A program made the translations under genes and the position numbers. From NCBI RefSeq assembly GCF_038630985.1, contig NZ_CP152049.1:5600501-5664500 (forward strand): 64,000 nucleotides of DNA, read 5' to 3'. This document shows positions 7,868-17,987 of the stretch, piece by piece (the first letter of the stretch is position 1; every line of letters begins with the position of its first letter). The stretch is from Paenibacillus sp. FSL H8-0548 (lineage in GTDB: Bacteria; Bacillota; Bacilli; Paenibacillales; Paenibacillaceae). A model generated the notes under the pieces. That model was not told the origin of the DNA. It saw only the letters and a list, made by a program, of their open reading frames with translations, and did not search any database.

Positions 7868-8917
7868 TTACTCCATTACATACGCAAGCAGCAGCGCCGC
7901 TGTATTCACTATCGCATCAAGATGCGTACGCTCCATGCCATGCGAGGCATGGACGCCGGGCCCGATCAAGGCAGCACGGATATTGCTTCCGCCTCTCAAC
8001 GCCGCTGAGGCATCGGAGCCGTAATGAGGATAAATATCGACCGCATAAGCAAGCTTCTCACGCCCCGCTAGCTCAATCAGCCGAGAAGTCATTTGATAAT
8101 CATAGGGCCCCGTCGAATCCTTGGCACAAATAGACACATCCTGCTCCGTAGCTGACAAATCATCTCCAAGCGCCCCCATATCAACAGCAATCATCTCCGT
8201 AATATCCGCTGGGATATAGGAGCTTCCGTGCCCCACCTCTTCATATGTGGAGAAAATAAGCTTCAGCGTGTGAAGCGGAGTCCTTCCCTCACGCTTCAGC
8301 CATTCCATGAGGCCGAGTAAAGCAGCAACGCTCGCTTTGTCATCCAAATGACGTGACTTGACGAAGCCGCTTGGCAACATACGCGTTCTCGGCTCCCAGG
8401 ATATAAAGTCGCCTACAGAGATGCCTAGACCTTCCGCCCCTTCTTTTGATTTAACCAGCTCGTCGATGCGAATCTCCATATTCGCTTCTTCTCGCTTCCA
8501 GTCCCTCGCGTCTGAATAAACATGCACGGAGGCCTTGGTAGACAATACGGTTCCCTCATATTTGCGGCCATCGCGCGTATGAATTAAGCAGTATTCTCCT
8601 TCAACCGTATGCATCGCATAACCGCCGATGGGCGTAAAACGCAGCATCCCGTTCGGCTTAATGGAACGAACCATCGCTCCGAGCGTATCGAGATGCGCAG
8701 TTATTCCAATGGTATGATCAGCATTCACGCCAGGAATGGTGACCATTCCGTTTCCTTTTGGTGTAGTCTCCAGTAAGTAACCAAGCTTCGTGGACTCCGA
8801 AACCATATAATTTATAATCTCCATACAAAACCCGCTGGGACTCGGTATGCTAAGCAAAGCTTCAAGCTGGCGGGCAATATAGCTGCGATCGAGCTGCGAC
8901 GCAAGTGGTGTTGACAT
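7868..8917 (-). CDS. M42-family metallopeptidase
   Basis: A 349-residue cytoplasmic aminopeptidase of the M42 (tetrahedral or deblocking aminopeptidase, YsdC/FrvX-like) family, which trims peptides in large dodecameric shells. The metal-site pattern is complete: AHLD near residues 72-75, RHLDDK near 188-193, the catalytic EEVGHGSS near 221-228, an Asp in VDMGALGDD near 242, and a C-terminal His in GVHASHGMERTH. Length is normal. GGAG lies 9 nt before the ATG. It seems to be a single-gene unit, since the GH3 gene upstream ends at a terminator. Its stop codon touches repeat array 1. Confidence 0.93.
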   Translation of the reverse strand: MSTPLASQLDRSYIARQLEALLSIPSPSGFCMEIINYMVSESTKLGYLLETTPKGNGMVTIPGVNADHTIGITAHLDTLGAMVRSIKPNGMLRFTPIGGYAMHTVEGEYCLIHTRDGRKYEGTVLSTKASVHVYSDARDWKREEANMEIRIDELVKSKEGAEGLGISVGDFISWEPRTRMLPSGFVKSRHLDDKASVAALLGLMEWLKREGRTPLHTLKLIFSTYEEVGHGSSYIPADITEMIAVDMGALGDDLSATEQDVSICAKDSTGPYDYQMTSRLIELAGREKLAYAVDIYPHYGSDASAALRGGSNIRAALIGPGVHASHGMERTHLDAIVNTAALLLAYVME

Positions 8918-9025
8918 TAGTGTTATCTCCTTTTTTATGTGGATTGTTAGTTAGACTCAGTACGAAACCCATTATCCTCCTATTTTACGCGATTGCACGG
9001 CAGGATCAAAGTCAGAGTAAATACA

Positions 9026-9064
9026 AAACAACCCCCTGCAATGACTTCGTCATCACAAGGGGCT
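9026..9064 (-). terminator. Intrinsic terminator after the GH3 gene
   Basis: On the minus strand CCCCTTG-TG-ATGAC-gaa-GTCAT-TG-CAGGGG forms a stem of about 12 pairs with small bulges, followed by GTTGTTTTG. It lies about 100 nt downstream of the GH3 stop. Confidence 0.7.
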
Positions 9065-9163
9065 TATCAGCCACATTCGCTGCAGATTGTAAAGATCAAC
9101 ATCTTCCTGGAAAAGACTATCGATTTAGCATATTGCTGTTGGATTGCGCCGCTTGATATCAGA

Positions 9164-11434
9164 CTATTTTCGCTTGCTGTAGCGCTCCGTCCGTTCGTCC
9201 TGAATGACCCCGCTGAAGTTTAAACCATAGGAAAAATCATAGGCGTTCCCTTCGGAGTCAACATGTACTTCCATATCATGAGCAACATCTTCCAATTGCT
9301 CCTCGACGGTTCTCATATTAGCGGGCATCTGCATAGGCAGCAGTCCGGAAGGCTCCGCTTCACCAGTTACCATATCTAGAATAGCTTGATCCTGTACCCC
9401 GAAAGCGACGATGATCGCATCAACCTCAGCTTCAAATTCCGCAACGATGGAAGGCTTCGATAATTGGAGAGATACAATAACTGGCTTGCCATTCATGATC
9501 TCCTTCGTTCTTAGAACCGCTTCCAGATCGGAGCTATTCGTTGCCGTTATCGATTTACCTTTATAGGAACGGTTCAACACATCTCTTTCATCGCCGGCAA
9601 GGCTGTTTTCCCTAGCATGCTCTGCGGTATAAGGACCATACTGCAGGCTGATCGGGACATAGCCGTTTCCACCAGCCTCTGCATCGGCTTTGCTGTATCC
9701 ACTGCCGGAGTCTGCCCCCGTAATGAACACAAGCGCGAAATCGGCTGCCTCTGGATCGTCTGTAACGTTGAAATATTTCTGAACCATATCCATATTGACC
9801 GGATAACCGTCAAATTCAGCAGTCGGAAAACCGATCCAATTCGTACCCGCCGGTCGATATCGCTTAGGAATATAGACCGTCTTCATTTTCTCCATAGGAA
9901 GAGCTTGTCCTTTGTTTTTCAACATCACAAGTGATTTGAGCTGAGCCTCATATCCAGCCTTCATAAATTCGGCATGGCCGACAATACGAGAGGTTTCTTC
10001 TGTTTCGCAATAAGGATTCTCGAATAATCCGACACGGAACATATTGGTCAATAGACGTACCGCCGATTGCTCAAAGCGCTCTCGCATATAGGCTTCACCG
10101 TGCTCAGCAACGCCAATATGGTAAGCTTCGATGACTGGGCCTGCATCATTGTTTCCGCCAAATTGATCTACTCCAGCCATAAGCGCTTTGTAATGGCGTT
10201 CCGCCACCGTATACCCTTGCTCGACACCCCATGAACGTCCACCCGGAAACAACCGGCTAATATCGGAGCCTTCGTCGTCTGTTATCCCCCAATCGGTGCA
10301 TACAACACCATCATAACCGTATTTGTCGCGAAGCAGGTCGCCTATAATGTGAGCGTTATAGGAATTTCCTACATTCTCGCCGTTCACCTGATCCTGCCCA
10401 TAAGAAATCGTATAATACGGCATGATGGCAGAAGCTTTCTCCGTCCCGCCTTTTAATTGAAAGGCTCCTTCCAGAAAAGGGATCAGATGCTCCTCAAAGT
10501 TGTTGCCCGGATATACCGCATATTTACCGTATCCAAAATGAGCATCCCTGCCGCCCTCGCCAGAACCGCCGCCCGGCCAGTGCTTGACCATCGCATTCAC
10601 GCTGCTGGGGCCCCACCCTTCTGAGCCTGACAGCTCTTCGAATGAAGTCTGAAAACCATCGATATAGGCTTTGGCCAAATCCGCTGACAAGCTCGAATCC
10701 TCCCCAAACGTACCGTCAAAGCGTGACCACCGCGGGTCAGTCGCAATATCAATTTGTGGAGAAAGCGCAGTTGCAATACCAAGCGCTCTGTATTCCTTAG
10801 CCGCAATCTCGCCAAACCGCTGCACAAGCTCAGGATCAAACGCAGCCGCAAGACCGAGCGTTTCCGGCCACATGGAAATCGTTCCTCCCGCTCCGGCATT
10901 ATACTCTTTGCTGGCATCGGAGCCATGACGCGGATCGCTGCTATTATTGGCCGGAATGCCAAGATCCGTGCCTTCCGCCAAAGCTTGTACCTTATTATTC
11001 CAACGAGCGGCAATTTCAGGGCTTTCAACAGAAGTAAGGAGCACATGCCGCAGATGATCCTTAGTCAGAAACTTGATTTGTTCATCCGATAAATCATAGG
11101 GCTTTGCACCGCTCTCCGCATAGGACTTTCCGTCATATGAAGCAGTGAAAAAACCTTCTGAAGCCGGCACTGCCTGATGCGCACTGTATAACATCAAACC
11201 GGCAATTTGCTCAATAGACATTTTAGAAGCCAGATCCTTCGCCCGTACGTTCGCCGGCAAGCGCCAGTCCTCGTAGGCGTCCAGCTTCCCATCCTTGTTA
11301 AGGTCTTTAAATGCCAATCCATCTTCAAAAATAACAGATACGCCTGAAGCTTCCGAATATGCTAGTGTAGGACCACCTTCATTCGCAGCGTATGTAATTG
11401 TTCCCGATTTTGTTTTTTCCAAATTATCATTCAT
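9164..11434 (-). CDS. GH3-family beta-glycosidase
   Basis: A 756-residue glycoside hydrolase of family 3, probably a beta-glucosidase or beta-xylosidase. After a short N-terminal part comes an Asp-rich motif FKDLNKDGKLDAYEDWR (about residues 40-56) resembling an EF-hand/dockerin calcium loop, which some members of this GH3 subgroup carry. The (beta/alpha)8 domain follows, with KHWPGGG near 280 and the nucleophile Asp in VVCTDWG near 380. The alpha/beta sandwich domain fills the second half. The second ATG (11434) is chosen: GGAGG lies 10 nt upstream and itself falls inside the longer frame. There is no signal peptide, so it likely acts on imported oligosaccharides. Own terminator and spacing suggest a monocistron. 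Confidence 0.92.
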   Translation of the reverse strand: MNDNLEKTKSGTITYAANEGGPTLAYSEASGVSVIFEDGLAFKDLNKDGKLDAYEDWRLPANVRAKDLASKMSIEQIAGLMLYSAHQAVPASEGFFTASYDGKSYAESGAKPYDLSDEQIKFLTKDHLRHVLLTSVESPEIAARWNNKVQALAEGTDLGIPANNSSDPRHGSDASKEYNAGAGGTISMWPETLGLAAAFDPELVQRFGEIAAKEYRALGIATALSPQIDIATDPRWSRFDGTFGEDSSLSADLAKAYIDGFQTSFEELSGSEGWGPSSVNAMVKHWPGGGSGEGGRDAHFGYGKYAVYPGNNFEEHLIPFLEGAFQLKGGTEKASAIMPYYTISYGQDQVNGENVGNSYNAHIIGDLLRDKYGYDGVVCTDWGITDDEGSDISRLFPGGRSWGVEQGYTVAERHYKALMAGVDQFGGNNDAGPVIEAYHIGVAEHGEAYMRERFEQSAVRLLTNMFRVGLFENPYCETEETSRIVGHAEFMKAGYEAQLKSLVMLKNKGQALPMEKMKTVYIPKRYRPAGTNWIGFPTAEFDGYPVNMDMVQKYFNVTDDPEAADFALVFITGADSGSGYSKADAEAGGNGYVPISLQYGPYTAEHARENSLAGDERDVLNRSYKGKSITATNSSDLEAVLRTKEIMNGKPVIVSLQLSKPSIVAEFEAEVDAIIVAFGVQDQAILDMVTGEAEPSGLLPMQMPANMRTVEEQLEDVAHDMEVHVDSEGNAYDFSYGLNFSGVIQDERTERYSKRK

Positions 11435-11611
11435 GCTATGACTGCCTCCTTGGACCATCTAATTCATCGATTTCGTTAGAACCCTTTGTCTCCTTTATTT
11501 TAGTATGGATATAACAGGACAAACTACCATATTTCCGACCAATTCCTTTTACTATTCAGACCTTAACGAGCACTTCCAAAATCTTTGGCAGCTTTCCTAG
11601 CATTCTCTTCA

Positions 11612-11658
11612 TAAAAAAAAGCTCTGACACAATCAACAGTGTTGATCGCATCAGAGCT
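11612..11658 (-). terminator. Intrinsic terminator of the 11672-13348 lipoprotein gene
   Basis: AGCTCTGA and TCAGAGCT form an 8-bp stem closing a loop that itself contains ATCAACA/TGTTGAT. A run of eight T follows on the minus strand, 13 nt after the stop codon. Confidence 0.85.
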
Positions 11659-11671
11659 AATGTAAAAACGA

Positions 11672-13348
11672 TTATTTTGTTACCGACTTAAACCAATCAT
11701 TAACTTCCTTCGTAATTTGATCGCCGCCATTTGTTTTCCAGTTCGTAACGAAGCTATCGAATGCCTCGATTGGCAATTTGCCATAAATGATTTTGTTGAA
11801 CGTCTCAAGCTCAGATTGACGCAGAAGGCTCCATTTCGAAATCATCGTCGGCGTAGCCGCACCAGTAAAGTAGTTTTGCTTGCGGATATCAATTTGTGAC
11901 ATGACGATTTTTGCAGAATACCAGTTTTCCGGCTTGCGGAATTCAGCAGTTTGCTTCTCGTATGGCGTTTCCGGAGCTGCGCCGTCTGCAAGCTTCACTA
12001 GTGTTTTCATGTAAAGATCAGGAATACGCGCCGGTCCAGTGATGAACGGAAACTCGTTATTGAAATCTTTAACTTTATCCTTGTTGTTCGTCGGTACTCC
12101 ATCTACAACATCCCAATCGTACCCTTTGGCAAAACCAAATTCATAATCGCTTCCTGCAGCAGGATTCGCTAGGTTGTCAAGCAAGTAGTTATAGTAGATG
12201 AAAAAGGCTTCTGGATGCTTCGCATCTTTATTAATCATAAAGCTGCTGTTCACGCCTGAGTTCTGCCACTTTGTTCCTCTTAATCCGTCAGGACCAGCTG
12301 GAATCGGATAGGCTTTATATTTGGAGCCAACAACGTTTTTCAATAAATCCGGAGCCGGCCAATCCGGCACCCAGTTGGCTCCAGGCAGAACGCCCGCTTT
12401 GCCATTTGTCCATATTTCAGCTGTCTTGCCCTCATCCCACAAAGCGGCGTCAGGATGAATATAACCTTTATCCATCCATTCTTTCAGTTTGGCGAGCGCT
12501 TGCTTAGCTCCTGGATTGACGGAGCCGTATTCAAGATTTCCATCTGCGTCTTTGTTCCATTGCTCTTCAACCGCTCCATATGCTCCGAACAGCCAATCCA
12601 GTGATCCCATCCACGTATTGGTGTTGTTTTTCAAGGAGATAGCCAGCGGATAAACATCCTTTGCAGCCAGACCATCCGGGTTTTCGTTTTTGAATTTGTC
12701 AAAAATGATGTCTAAATCGGCAATCGTTTCCGGAGCCTTTAAATTCAGCTTCTCCATCCAGTCTTCCCGCAGCCAAAGAATGGTATCATCATTGTCGGTA
12801 TATTCTAGAATCGGCAGGTTCCATTTCTTGCCGTCTCTTGTGAATGGATACCATAGCTCCGGATGCTGGGCAGCGTGATCCTTCCAGGTTTGGTTGGCAT
12901 ACTTATCGAACAGCTCGTCAATCGCTAGAAATTGTCCTGAATCAATGAGCTGATTAGTCAAGATCGAATCCGTCGGCACGAATACAAAATCAGGCAGCTT
13001 CTCGCCTGATGAAATAGCAAGCTGAAGCTTTTGCTTATATTGATCGTTGCCAGCCGGGTACCAGGTGTTCTTGTGCTTCATGCCGAATTGCTCCAGCATC
13101 CAGCGGTCATGAACATTGTCTTCCTTCGTATCGCCATTTGTGTATTTCTTCGGCATAATGACTGTGCTGATTTCAATAGGCGGGTCATATTTGCCCTTGG
13201 CAAATGAAGCGTCACCTTCACTTGATACTACACTAGTACCGGCGTTTTCTGTGTTCGCATTCTCGTTCTTGCTGGTATTTCCGCTGCATGCGCTTACGAT
13301 GAATGCCATAGCAACGAGCAGCAAACCTGCTTTTTTAAGATTCCCCAT
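11672..13348 (-). CDS. Sugar ABC transporter substrate-binding lipoprotein (LplA-like)
   Basis: A 558-residue extracellular solute-binding protein (family 1) presumed to bind an oligosaccharide. The lipoprotein signal is clear: Lys-rich start, hydrophobic core, then the lipobox VSACSG with Cys near residue 21 and a Ser/Asn/Glu-rich linker. The mature part has the long form typical of LplA/YtcQ proteins in Paenibacillus (about 500-560 residues). AAGGGG precedes the ATG. It lies downstream of the response-regulator gene, same strand, with its own terminator. The two permeases that should work with it are divergent at 17022-18860. Substrate unknown. Confidence 0.92.
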   Translation of the reverse strand: MGNLKKAGLLLVAMAFIVSACSGNTSKNENANTENAGTSVVSSEGDASFAKGKYDPPIEISTVIMPKKYTNGDTKEDNVHDRWMLEQFGMKHKNTWYPAGNDQYKQKLQLAISSGEKLPDFVFVPTDSILTNQLIDSGQFLAIDELFDKYANQTWKDHAAQHPELWYPFTRDGKKWNLPILEYTDNDDTILWLREDWMEKLNLKAPETIADLDIIFDKFKNENPDGLAAKDVYPLAISLKNNTNTWMGSLDWLFGAYGAVEEQWNKDADGNLEYGSVNPGAKQALAKLKEWMDKGYIHPDAALWDEGKTAEIWTNGKAGVLPGANWVPDWPAPDLLKNVVGSKYKAYPIPAGPDGLRGTKWQNSGVNSSFMINKDAKHPEAFFIYYNYLLDNLANPAAGSDYEFGFAKGYDWDVVDGVPTNNKDKVKDFNNEFPFITGPARIPDLYMKTLVKLADGAAPETPYEKQTAEFRKPENWYSAKIVMSQIDIRKQNYFTGAATPTMISKWSLLRQSELETFNKIIYGKLPIEAFDSFVTNWKTNGGDQITKEVNDWFKSVTK

Positions 13349-13454
13349 GTTTCAGTCCCCTTTGTTGTAAGATGATCTCATAAGCTACTTTACCAACTAG
13401 TGGGGGAGGGCATCTATATGATTTTGTTAGTTTCCATAGCACTCTGTCATGTTG

Positions 13455-15062
13455 TTAGGAACCGAATCTATAATCTTGGGGCGTCACTCCGAACTGCCTT
13501 TTAAACACCTTAATAAAATACGCTGGCTCCAAATAACCAATCTCCGTGCTGATTTCATATACCTTTTTATCAGTCGATTTCAGCAGATGGCAAGCCCTTT
13601 CCATTCGGAGACGGGACACATAATCGCTAATTCCCTCACCCGTTTCAATCTTATAAATTTTAGATAAATGTGTCGTATGCAGATTCACATGGTCAGCCAG
13701 TGCTCGCAATGACACATCGAGATGCAGATTTTTTTCTGTGAACGCCTGAACCTTCTTCACATACAGGGAGCGAATGTCATTAACGTCATTAGCCGATCCA
13801 TCCTTCAGCTTGCCCAGTACGCTAAGCGACCAGTTGCGAAGCCTGCTAATCGAGGAGAAAGCTTCTCCGCTCTGCAAAAGCTCCATATCCTCCCCAAGCA
13901 ATTTTGCCAGAGTGTGACCATTGCGGTGGGCAAAATGTGTGAAGGTTGAGGCAATTAAATAGCCTGCCTCCATGCAGTGCTCCCATGAATCAGACCATTT
14001 CTCGTCCAGCTCCGCAAACACATCCTTCAGCTTCTGTTCGGCAGCATCCCAGCGTCCCGCCTCAAGCAGATTGCTTAATGCGGGCGGGACATGAATGGCA
14101 TCCAAAGCTCCCTGCGATACATTTGGCTTCAGTTCGCTTACACGCATTACGAATTCACGTTCTTCCCCTACGATTTGCCGGAAGGAAGACGAGGCTTGCC
14201 GATAGCTTGCTGGGAGCTCCTCAGGAAATTGGAAGGGTTCTGTAATTACAATAGACAGGGAGCCCCTCAGAAACTGCTTGACCTTCGACTGCAGCTGTAC
14301 GCCAAGCTTCTCAAGCAGCATATCCTGCCGAGAATAGGAGGCATTCGCCTTAGGCTGCAGCAAAAATGCCAAATAACCATGCTCCTCTTTGACGGCCCAA
14401 ACCTCTGCATACTCACTAATAATTTCTTCAGCTATATTGATAATGGCATACTCCATCAGCTGCTGACCATTGTTCCGATACTGACCGAATTCATCCTCCA
14501 TTCGAACGAGCATCAGCGTACAATTCCCGAATTGGATAGGCAAGCTGTAATTTTCCAGCTTCCGATGCCACTCCTCCGCAAGCATTCGCTCGCCCCGCAG
14601 CGCGTCAAGCAGCAGCTGACCACGCAGCAGCGGCAGATTCTCCCGTAGCGTAAATTCCGTACGCTCATGGGAGCTAATGTTTTCCCATTCAGCTTTCAGT
14701 CCGTCAATAGCTGCTCCCACAGCATCAAACAATTCCTTATCGGTCGGCGGTTTAAGCAGGTACTCCACTGCTTGATGCCGAAGTGCCTCCTTCGCATAAT
14801 CAAAATCGGAATGCCCGGATAAAATGATGCATTTGATTCGCTTATCATATTCTCGTATTTTTTCTAACAGCTCGATCCCTGTCATTTCGGGCATTAATAT
14901 ATCCGATATGACAATATCGATCGGATGTGTCTCGATAATTTGCAGCGCTTCCCTTGCGGAATAAGCTTTATGCACCTGCTCAATGCCCAGCGTATGCCAA
15001 GGCTTTTGCATGGACAAATTGTCTACCCAGTGCGCTTCATCATCTACTATAATCATTTGCAT
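13455..15062 (-). CDS. YesN-type response regulator, AraC output
   Basis: A 535-residue response regulator. The receiver domain (residues 1-120) has the acidic pair D7/D8, phospho-acceptor D54 in VISDILMPEMTG, and the conserved Lys in LLKPPTD. A long linker of about 300 residues follows. The C-terminal 100 residues are a double helix-turn-helix AraC domain with the IGYLEPAYFIKVFKRQFGVTPQDYR signature. The start at 15062 is chosen because GAGGAGG lies 8 nt upstream and the protein then begins with the receiver domain. A longer frame to 15254 would overlap the kinase. It is one base behind the kinase stop (TGACATG), so the two are coupled. It likely activates the neighbouring importer. Confidence 0.94.
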   Translation of the reverse strand: MQMIIVDDEAHWVDNLSMQKPWHTLGIEQVHKAYSAREALQIIETHPIDIVISDILMPEMTGIELLEKIREYDKRIKCIILSGHSDFDYAKEALRHQAVEYLLKPPTDKELFDAVGAAIDGLKAEWENISSHERTEFTLRENLPLLRGQLLLDALRGERMLAEEWHRKLENYSLPIQFGNCTLMLVRMEDEFGQYRNNGQQLMEYAIINIAEEIISEYAEVWAVKEEHGYLAFLLQPKANASYSRQDMLLEKLGVQLQSKVKQFLRGSLSIVITEPFQFPEELPASYRQASSSFRQIVGEEREFVMRVSELKPNVSQGALDAIHVPPALSNLLEAGRWDAAEQKLKDVFAELDEKWSDSWEHCMEAGYLIASTFTHFAHRNGHTLAKLLGEDMELLQSGEAFSSISRLRNWSLSVLGKLKDGSANDVNDIRSLYVKKVQAFTEKNLHLDVSLRALADHVNLHTTHLSKIYKIETGEGISDYVSRLRMERACHLLKSTDKKVYEISTEIGYLEPAYFIKVFKRQFGVTPQDYRFGS

Positions 15063-15063
15063 G

Positions 15064-16878
15064 TCATATGCCTCCTCGTGTCGTTGGATATTGGCTTTGT
15101 TCTGCTCCGGCGGGCGTTCGCCACACAATTTCTGTTCGGAAGCCTCCGAGAAGCGATTTTGTAAAATATAAATTAGACCCTTCACCGAACTGATGCACGA
15201 TTCGTTGATTCGTATTCCAGAGCCCGCAGCCCATTTCCTCCTGCAGCGGCTCACGCATCTTACGATTTAACGCCTCCTGCTGCTCCGTGTTTATGCCTGG
15301 TCCGTCATCGTCGACGTAAACGCGGCAGAAGCCGCCCGACATTTCGCCTCGAATTCGTATTTCACCTGATGAATAGGATTTGGCCACCCCGTGAATAACT
15401 GCATTCTCCACAATTGGCTGCAGCATCAAGCGCGGCACCTGCTGCTTACGCAGCTCATCCGGAATTTCGATGCTGTATTCGATCCTTTCATTGCGCAGCT
15501 TCTGAATATCCAAGTAATTAATAATAAGCTTTATTTCTTCTTCCACCGTTGCTGTTTCCCGTTCCATTCGGGTCGTATAGCGATAGTATGAGCTTAGGTT
15601 ATAGGCCATGGATACGACCGCTTCCTGTTCCTTCATCTGGGCCATGTTAATGATATAGCCAAGACAGTTGTATAGAAAATGAGGATTGATCTGCGCCTGC
15701 AGCTGCTTTAAGGTCGCTTCTCTTGCACGCAGCTTCTCGCCGAGCACCTTCTCAACCAGATCTTGAATTTGCCGTGACATTTCATTGAATCGATAAAATA
15801 AAAATGCAAACTCATTATTAGCATTAGACTTGATTTGTACGGAAAAATCTCCGCGCTGCACGCTTTGCAAGCCGCGAATCAGCTTAATGATTGGACGCTG
15901 GATATTCCGGTAAAGCAGTACAGAAGCAGATATTCCAATTACGAATAACAGAATCATCGATATATAAAAGAGATTGCGGCTAAACGATATCGGTCCCAGC
16001 ATCTTATCAAGCGGAACGATATCGACCAAATACCAACCCAGCTGAGGAGATTTAACAGCGCTTACCAAATAGCTTTTATCAGCTAATCGTACGACCTCTT
16101 GATCGGTATCCCCAAGCTGCTTCCCGTCCAAATAATGAGTCAATTCATTCACCAGCTCCACAGATGCGCTTCGATTCAGTATCGGAGCTTCGCCCTTATG
16201 ATAAAATAACGGATCGCCTTGGCCGCCAGCTTTATACGTATCGAGCATGTTCTCTATATTTTCGTGGCCAAAGCTGGCGTGCACGATGAGATTGCTGCCT
16301 TTAAGCGTACCTTGATGCCCAAAAGAATCGGTATAAAACCAATGAAAGGACTTCAGCTCCCCGTCATTCATTTCTTTTCCATCGCCATAAGTCCATTTTC
16401 CTGTCATATTGCTGTTTAAATAGTCCTCATCATACTTAATTGTATCTTTATTGTTCGATATCGCCTCTTTGTTTTGCTGAGAATAAACCGTATAGGTGAC
16501 TGGCCAAACATTCATAACACCAGATTGCAGCATCATCTTCTCCTGAACCACATACTTCGTCTGCATCTTGTCATATAGATCGTCCCATAGGTTCAAGCCA
16601 TTAAATTTCTCCACGTTCGGATCCTTCGAGAACGTAATAACGAAATCCGCAGTCTGATTAATTCTAGAGTCGATTTGACTGGATAAAAAAGAAAGCTGCT
16701 TGATGTTGGAAGCCTGCAGTTCCTCGCTAATCACTTGAGAAGCGACATTATTGGAGTACGTAAACAAGATGATGATTGGAATAAATAATAGGAGAATCAA
16801 AAAATTCATTTTGGCAAACAGGCTAAATCTTGCTTCCATCTTTTTTTTCACGAACGCGATGCTTTTATTTAGTGCCAT
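15064..16878 (-). CDS. YesM-type sensor histidine kinase
   Basis: A 604-residue membrane kinase. It has a transmembrane helix at about residues 24-44, a long extracytoplasmic sensor region (about 45-295), a second helix at about 300-322, a HAMP domain, then the His_kinase (LytS-like) segment with QINPHFLYN near residue 395 carrying the phosphorylated His. A HATPase domain with the N-box (LQPIVENAVIHGV) and DDGPGI motif follows. GGAGGGG precedes the ATG. Divergent from the permease genes across a 140-bp promoter region. Its ligand is probably the sugar imported by the adjacent transporter (inference). Confidence 0.94.
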   Translation of the reverse strand: MALNKSIAFVKKKMEARFSLFAKMNFLILLLFIPIIILFTYSNNVASQVISEELQASNIKQLSFLSSQIDSRINQTADFVITFSKDPNVEKFNGLNLWDDLYDKMQTKYVVQEKMMLQSGVMNVWPVTYTVYSQQNKEAISNNKDTIKYDEDYLNSNMTGKWTYGDGKEMNDGELKSFHWFYTDSFGHQGTLKGSNLIVHASFGHENIENMLDTYKAGGQGDPLFYHKGEAPILNRSASVELVNELTHYLDGKQLGDTDQEVVRLADKSYLVSAVKSPQLGWYLVDIVPLDKMLGPISFSRNLFYISMILLFVIGISASVLLYRNIQRPIIKLIRGLQSVQRGDFSVQIKSNANNEFAFLFYRFNEMSRQIQDLVEKVLGEKLRAREATLKQLQAQINPHFLYNCLGYIINMAQMKEQEAVVSMAYNLSSYYRYTTRMERETATVEEEIKLIINYLDIQKLRNERIEYSIEIPDELRKQQVPRLMLQPIVENAVIHGVAKSYSSGEIRIRGEMSGGFCRVYVDDDGPGINTEQQEALNRKMREPLQEEMGCGLWNTNQRIVHQFGEGSNLYFTKSLLGGFRTEIVWRTPAGAEQSQYPTTRGGI

Positions 16879-17021
16879 AACACAGCCCCTCCATCCGATC
16901 TGCCTAACAAAAACCTATGAATCCTAACATTGTCTTATAGTTTCATACTCCAACACTTTGTTACTATTTATATCAGGGTTTCACGTGTTACACAAATATG
17001 TTTTTATGGAAAGGGATAATT

Positions 17022-17972
17022 ATGGACTCTAACACCCTACTGCAACCAAACCCTAAGGCCGTCCGAAAAACGAAGAAAAATCGCGGCTACAAGCAGCCTT
17101 GGATGCTTCATTTCATGGTGCTTCCTGCTGCACTGCTCGTCTTTATTTTTGCTTATGTACCTATGTCAGGTCTTGTCATGGCCTTTCAGGATTATAAGGC
17201 CGCTTTAGGAATCGCCGGTTCCCCATGGGTTGGCTTGAAGCATTTTCGTTATATGTTCGAGAATGAATATTTCTTGCAAATTACATGGAATACTTTATTT
17301 TTTGCCTGTTCAAAAATTGTCATGAACTTAATCATTCCGTTTATTTTTGCCTTGCTGCTCAACGAGGTTAGAAACATGGGGCTCAAAAGATCGATTCAAA
17401 CGCTCGTTTACCTGCCTCACTTTCTTTCATGGGTAACGCTCTCGGGAATATTGATCGATGTGCTTGCCCAGACCGGTATTATCAATCAGTTCCTTACCAG
17501 CTTGTTCGACATAAAACCAATTTTCTTCCTAGCCGACGGCAATTGGTTCCGGTTTACGATTATTTCCAGTGATGTTTGGAAAGAGTTTGGCTTCAATACC
17601 ATCATTATTCTAGCTGCGCTCTCCGGGATCAATCCTGCGCTATACGAAGCAGCAGAGGTTGACGGGGCCAGCCGAATCAAACAAACGATGCATATTACCG
17701 TGCCAGCGCTTATCCCTATTCTCATCGTTGTGGCCACTTTAGCGCTAGGAAATGTGCTTAACGCCAACTTCGACCAAGTGTTCAACTTATATAGCCCGCT
17801 TATCTATCAGCAAGGGGATATTATCGACACATTCGTCTATCGCGAAGGACTGCTCAGCGGACAATTCAGCTTCGCGACAGCCGTAGGCTTTTTCAAATCG
17901 ATGATCAGCTTAGTTCTAATCGTTATATCCTACCGTTTTGCATACAAATTCGCTGGATACCGGATCTTCTAG
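17022..17972 (+). CDS. Sugar ABC transporter permease (LplB/YteP type)
   Basis: A 316-residue inner-membrane permease with six predicted helices after a basic N-terminal tail. The EAA loop that contacts the ATPase is visible as YEAAEVDGASRIKQTMHITVPALIP near residues 205-230. The start at 17022 is chosen because AAAGGG lies 6 nt upstream; the alternative ATG at 16998 would read through that site. First gene of a divergent pair, 15 nt before the second permease. As is usual for this subfamily, no ATPase gene is nearby; a shared MsmX-like ATPase elsewhere would energise it (family knowledge). Confidence 0.93.
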   Translation: MDSNTLLQPNPKAVRKTKKNRGYKQPWMLHFMVLPAALLVFIFAYVPMSGLVMAFQDYKAALGIAGSPWVGLKHFRYMFENEYFLQITWNTLFFACSKIVMNLIIPFIFALLLNEVRNMGLKRSIQTLVYLPHFLSWVTLSGILIDVLAQTGIINQFLTSLFDIKPIFFLADGNWFRFTIISSDVWKEFGFNTIIILAALSGINPALYEAAEVDGASRIKQTMHITVPALIPILIVVATLALGNVLNANFDQVFNLYSPLIYQQGDIIDTFVYREGLLSGQFSFATAVGFFKSMISLVLIVISYRFAYKFAGYRIF

Positions 17973-17987
17973 AAAGGGTGACTGCTC

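Noticed and set aside
13455..15254. Longer response-regulator frame starting at 15254
   Set aside because: It would overlap the kinase gene by about 190 bp and place junk before the receiver domain; the start at 15062 has a strong ribosome site.
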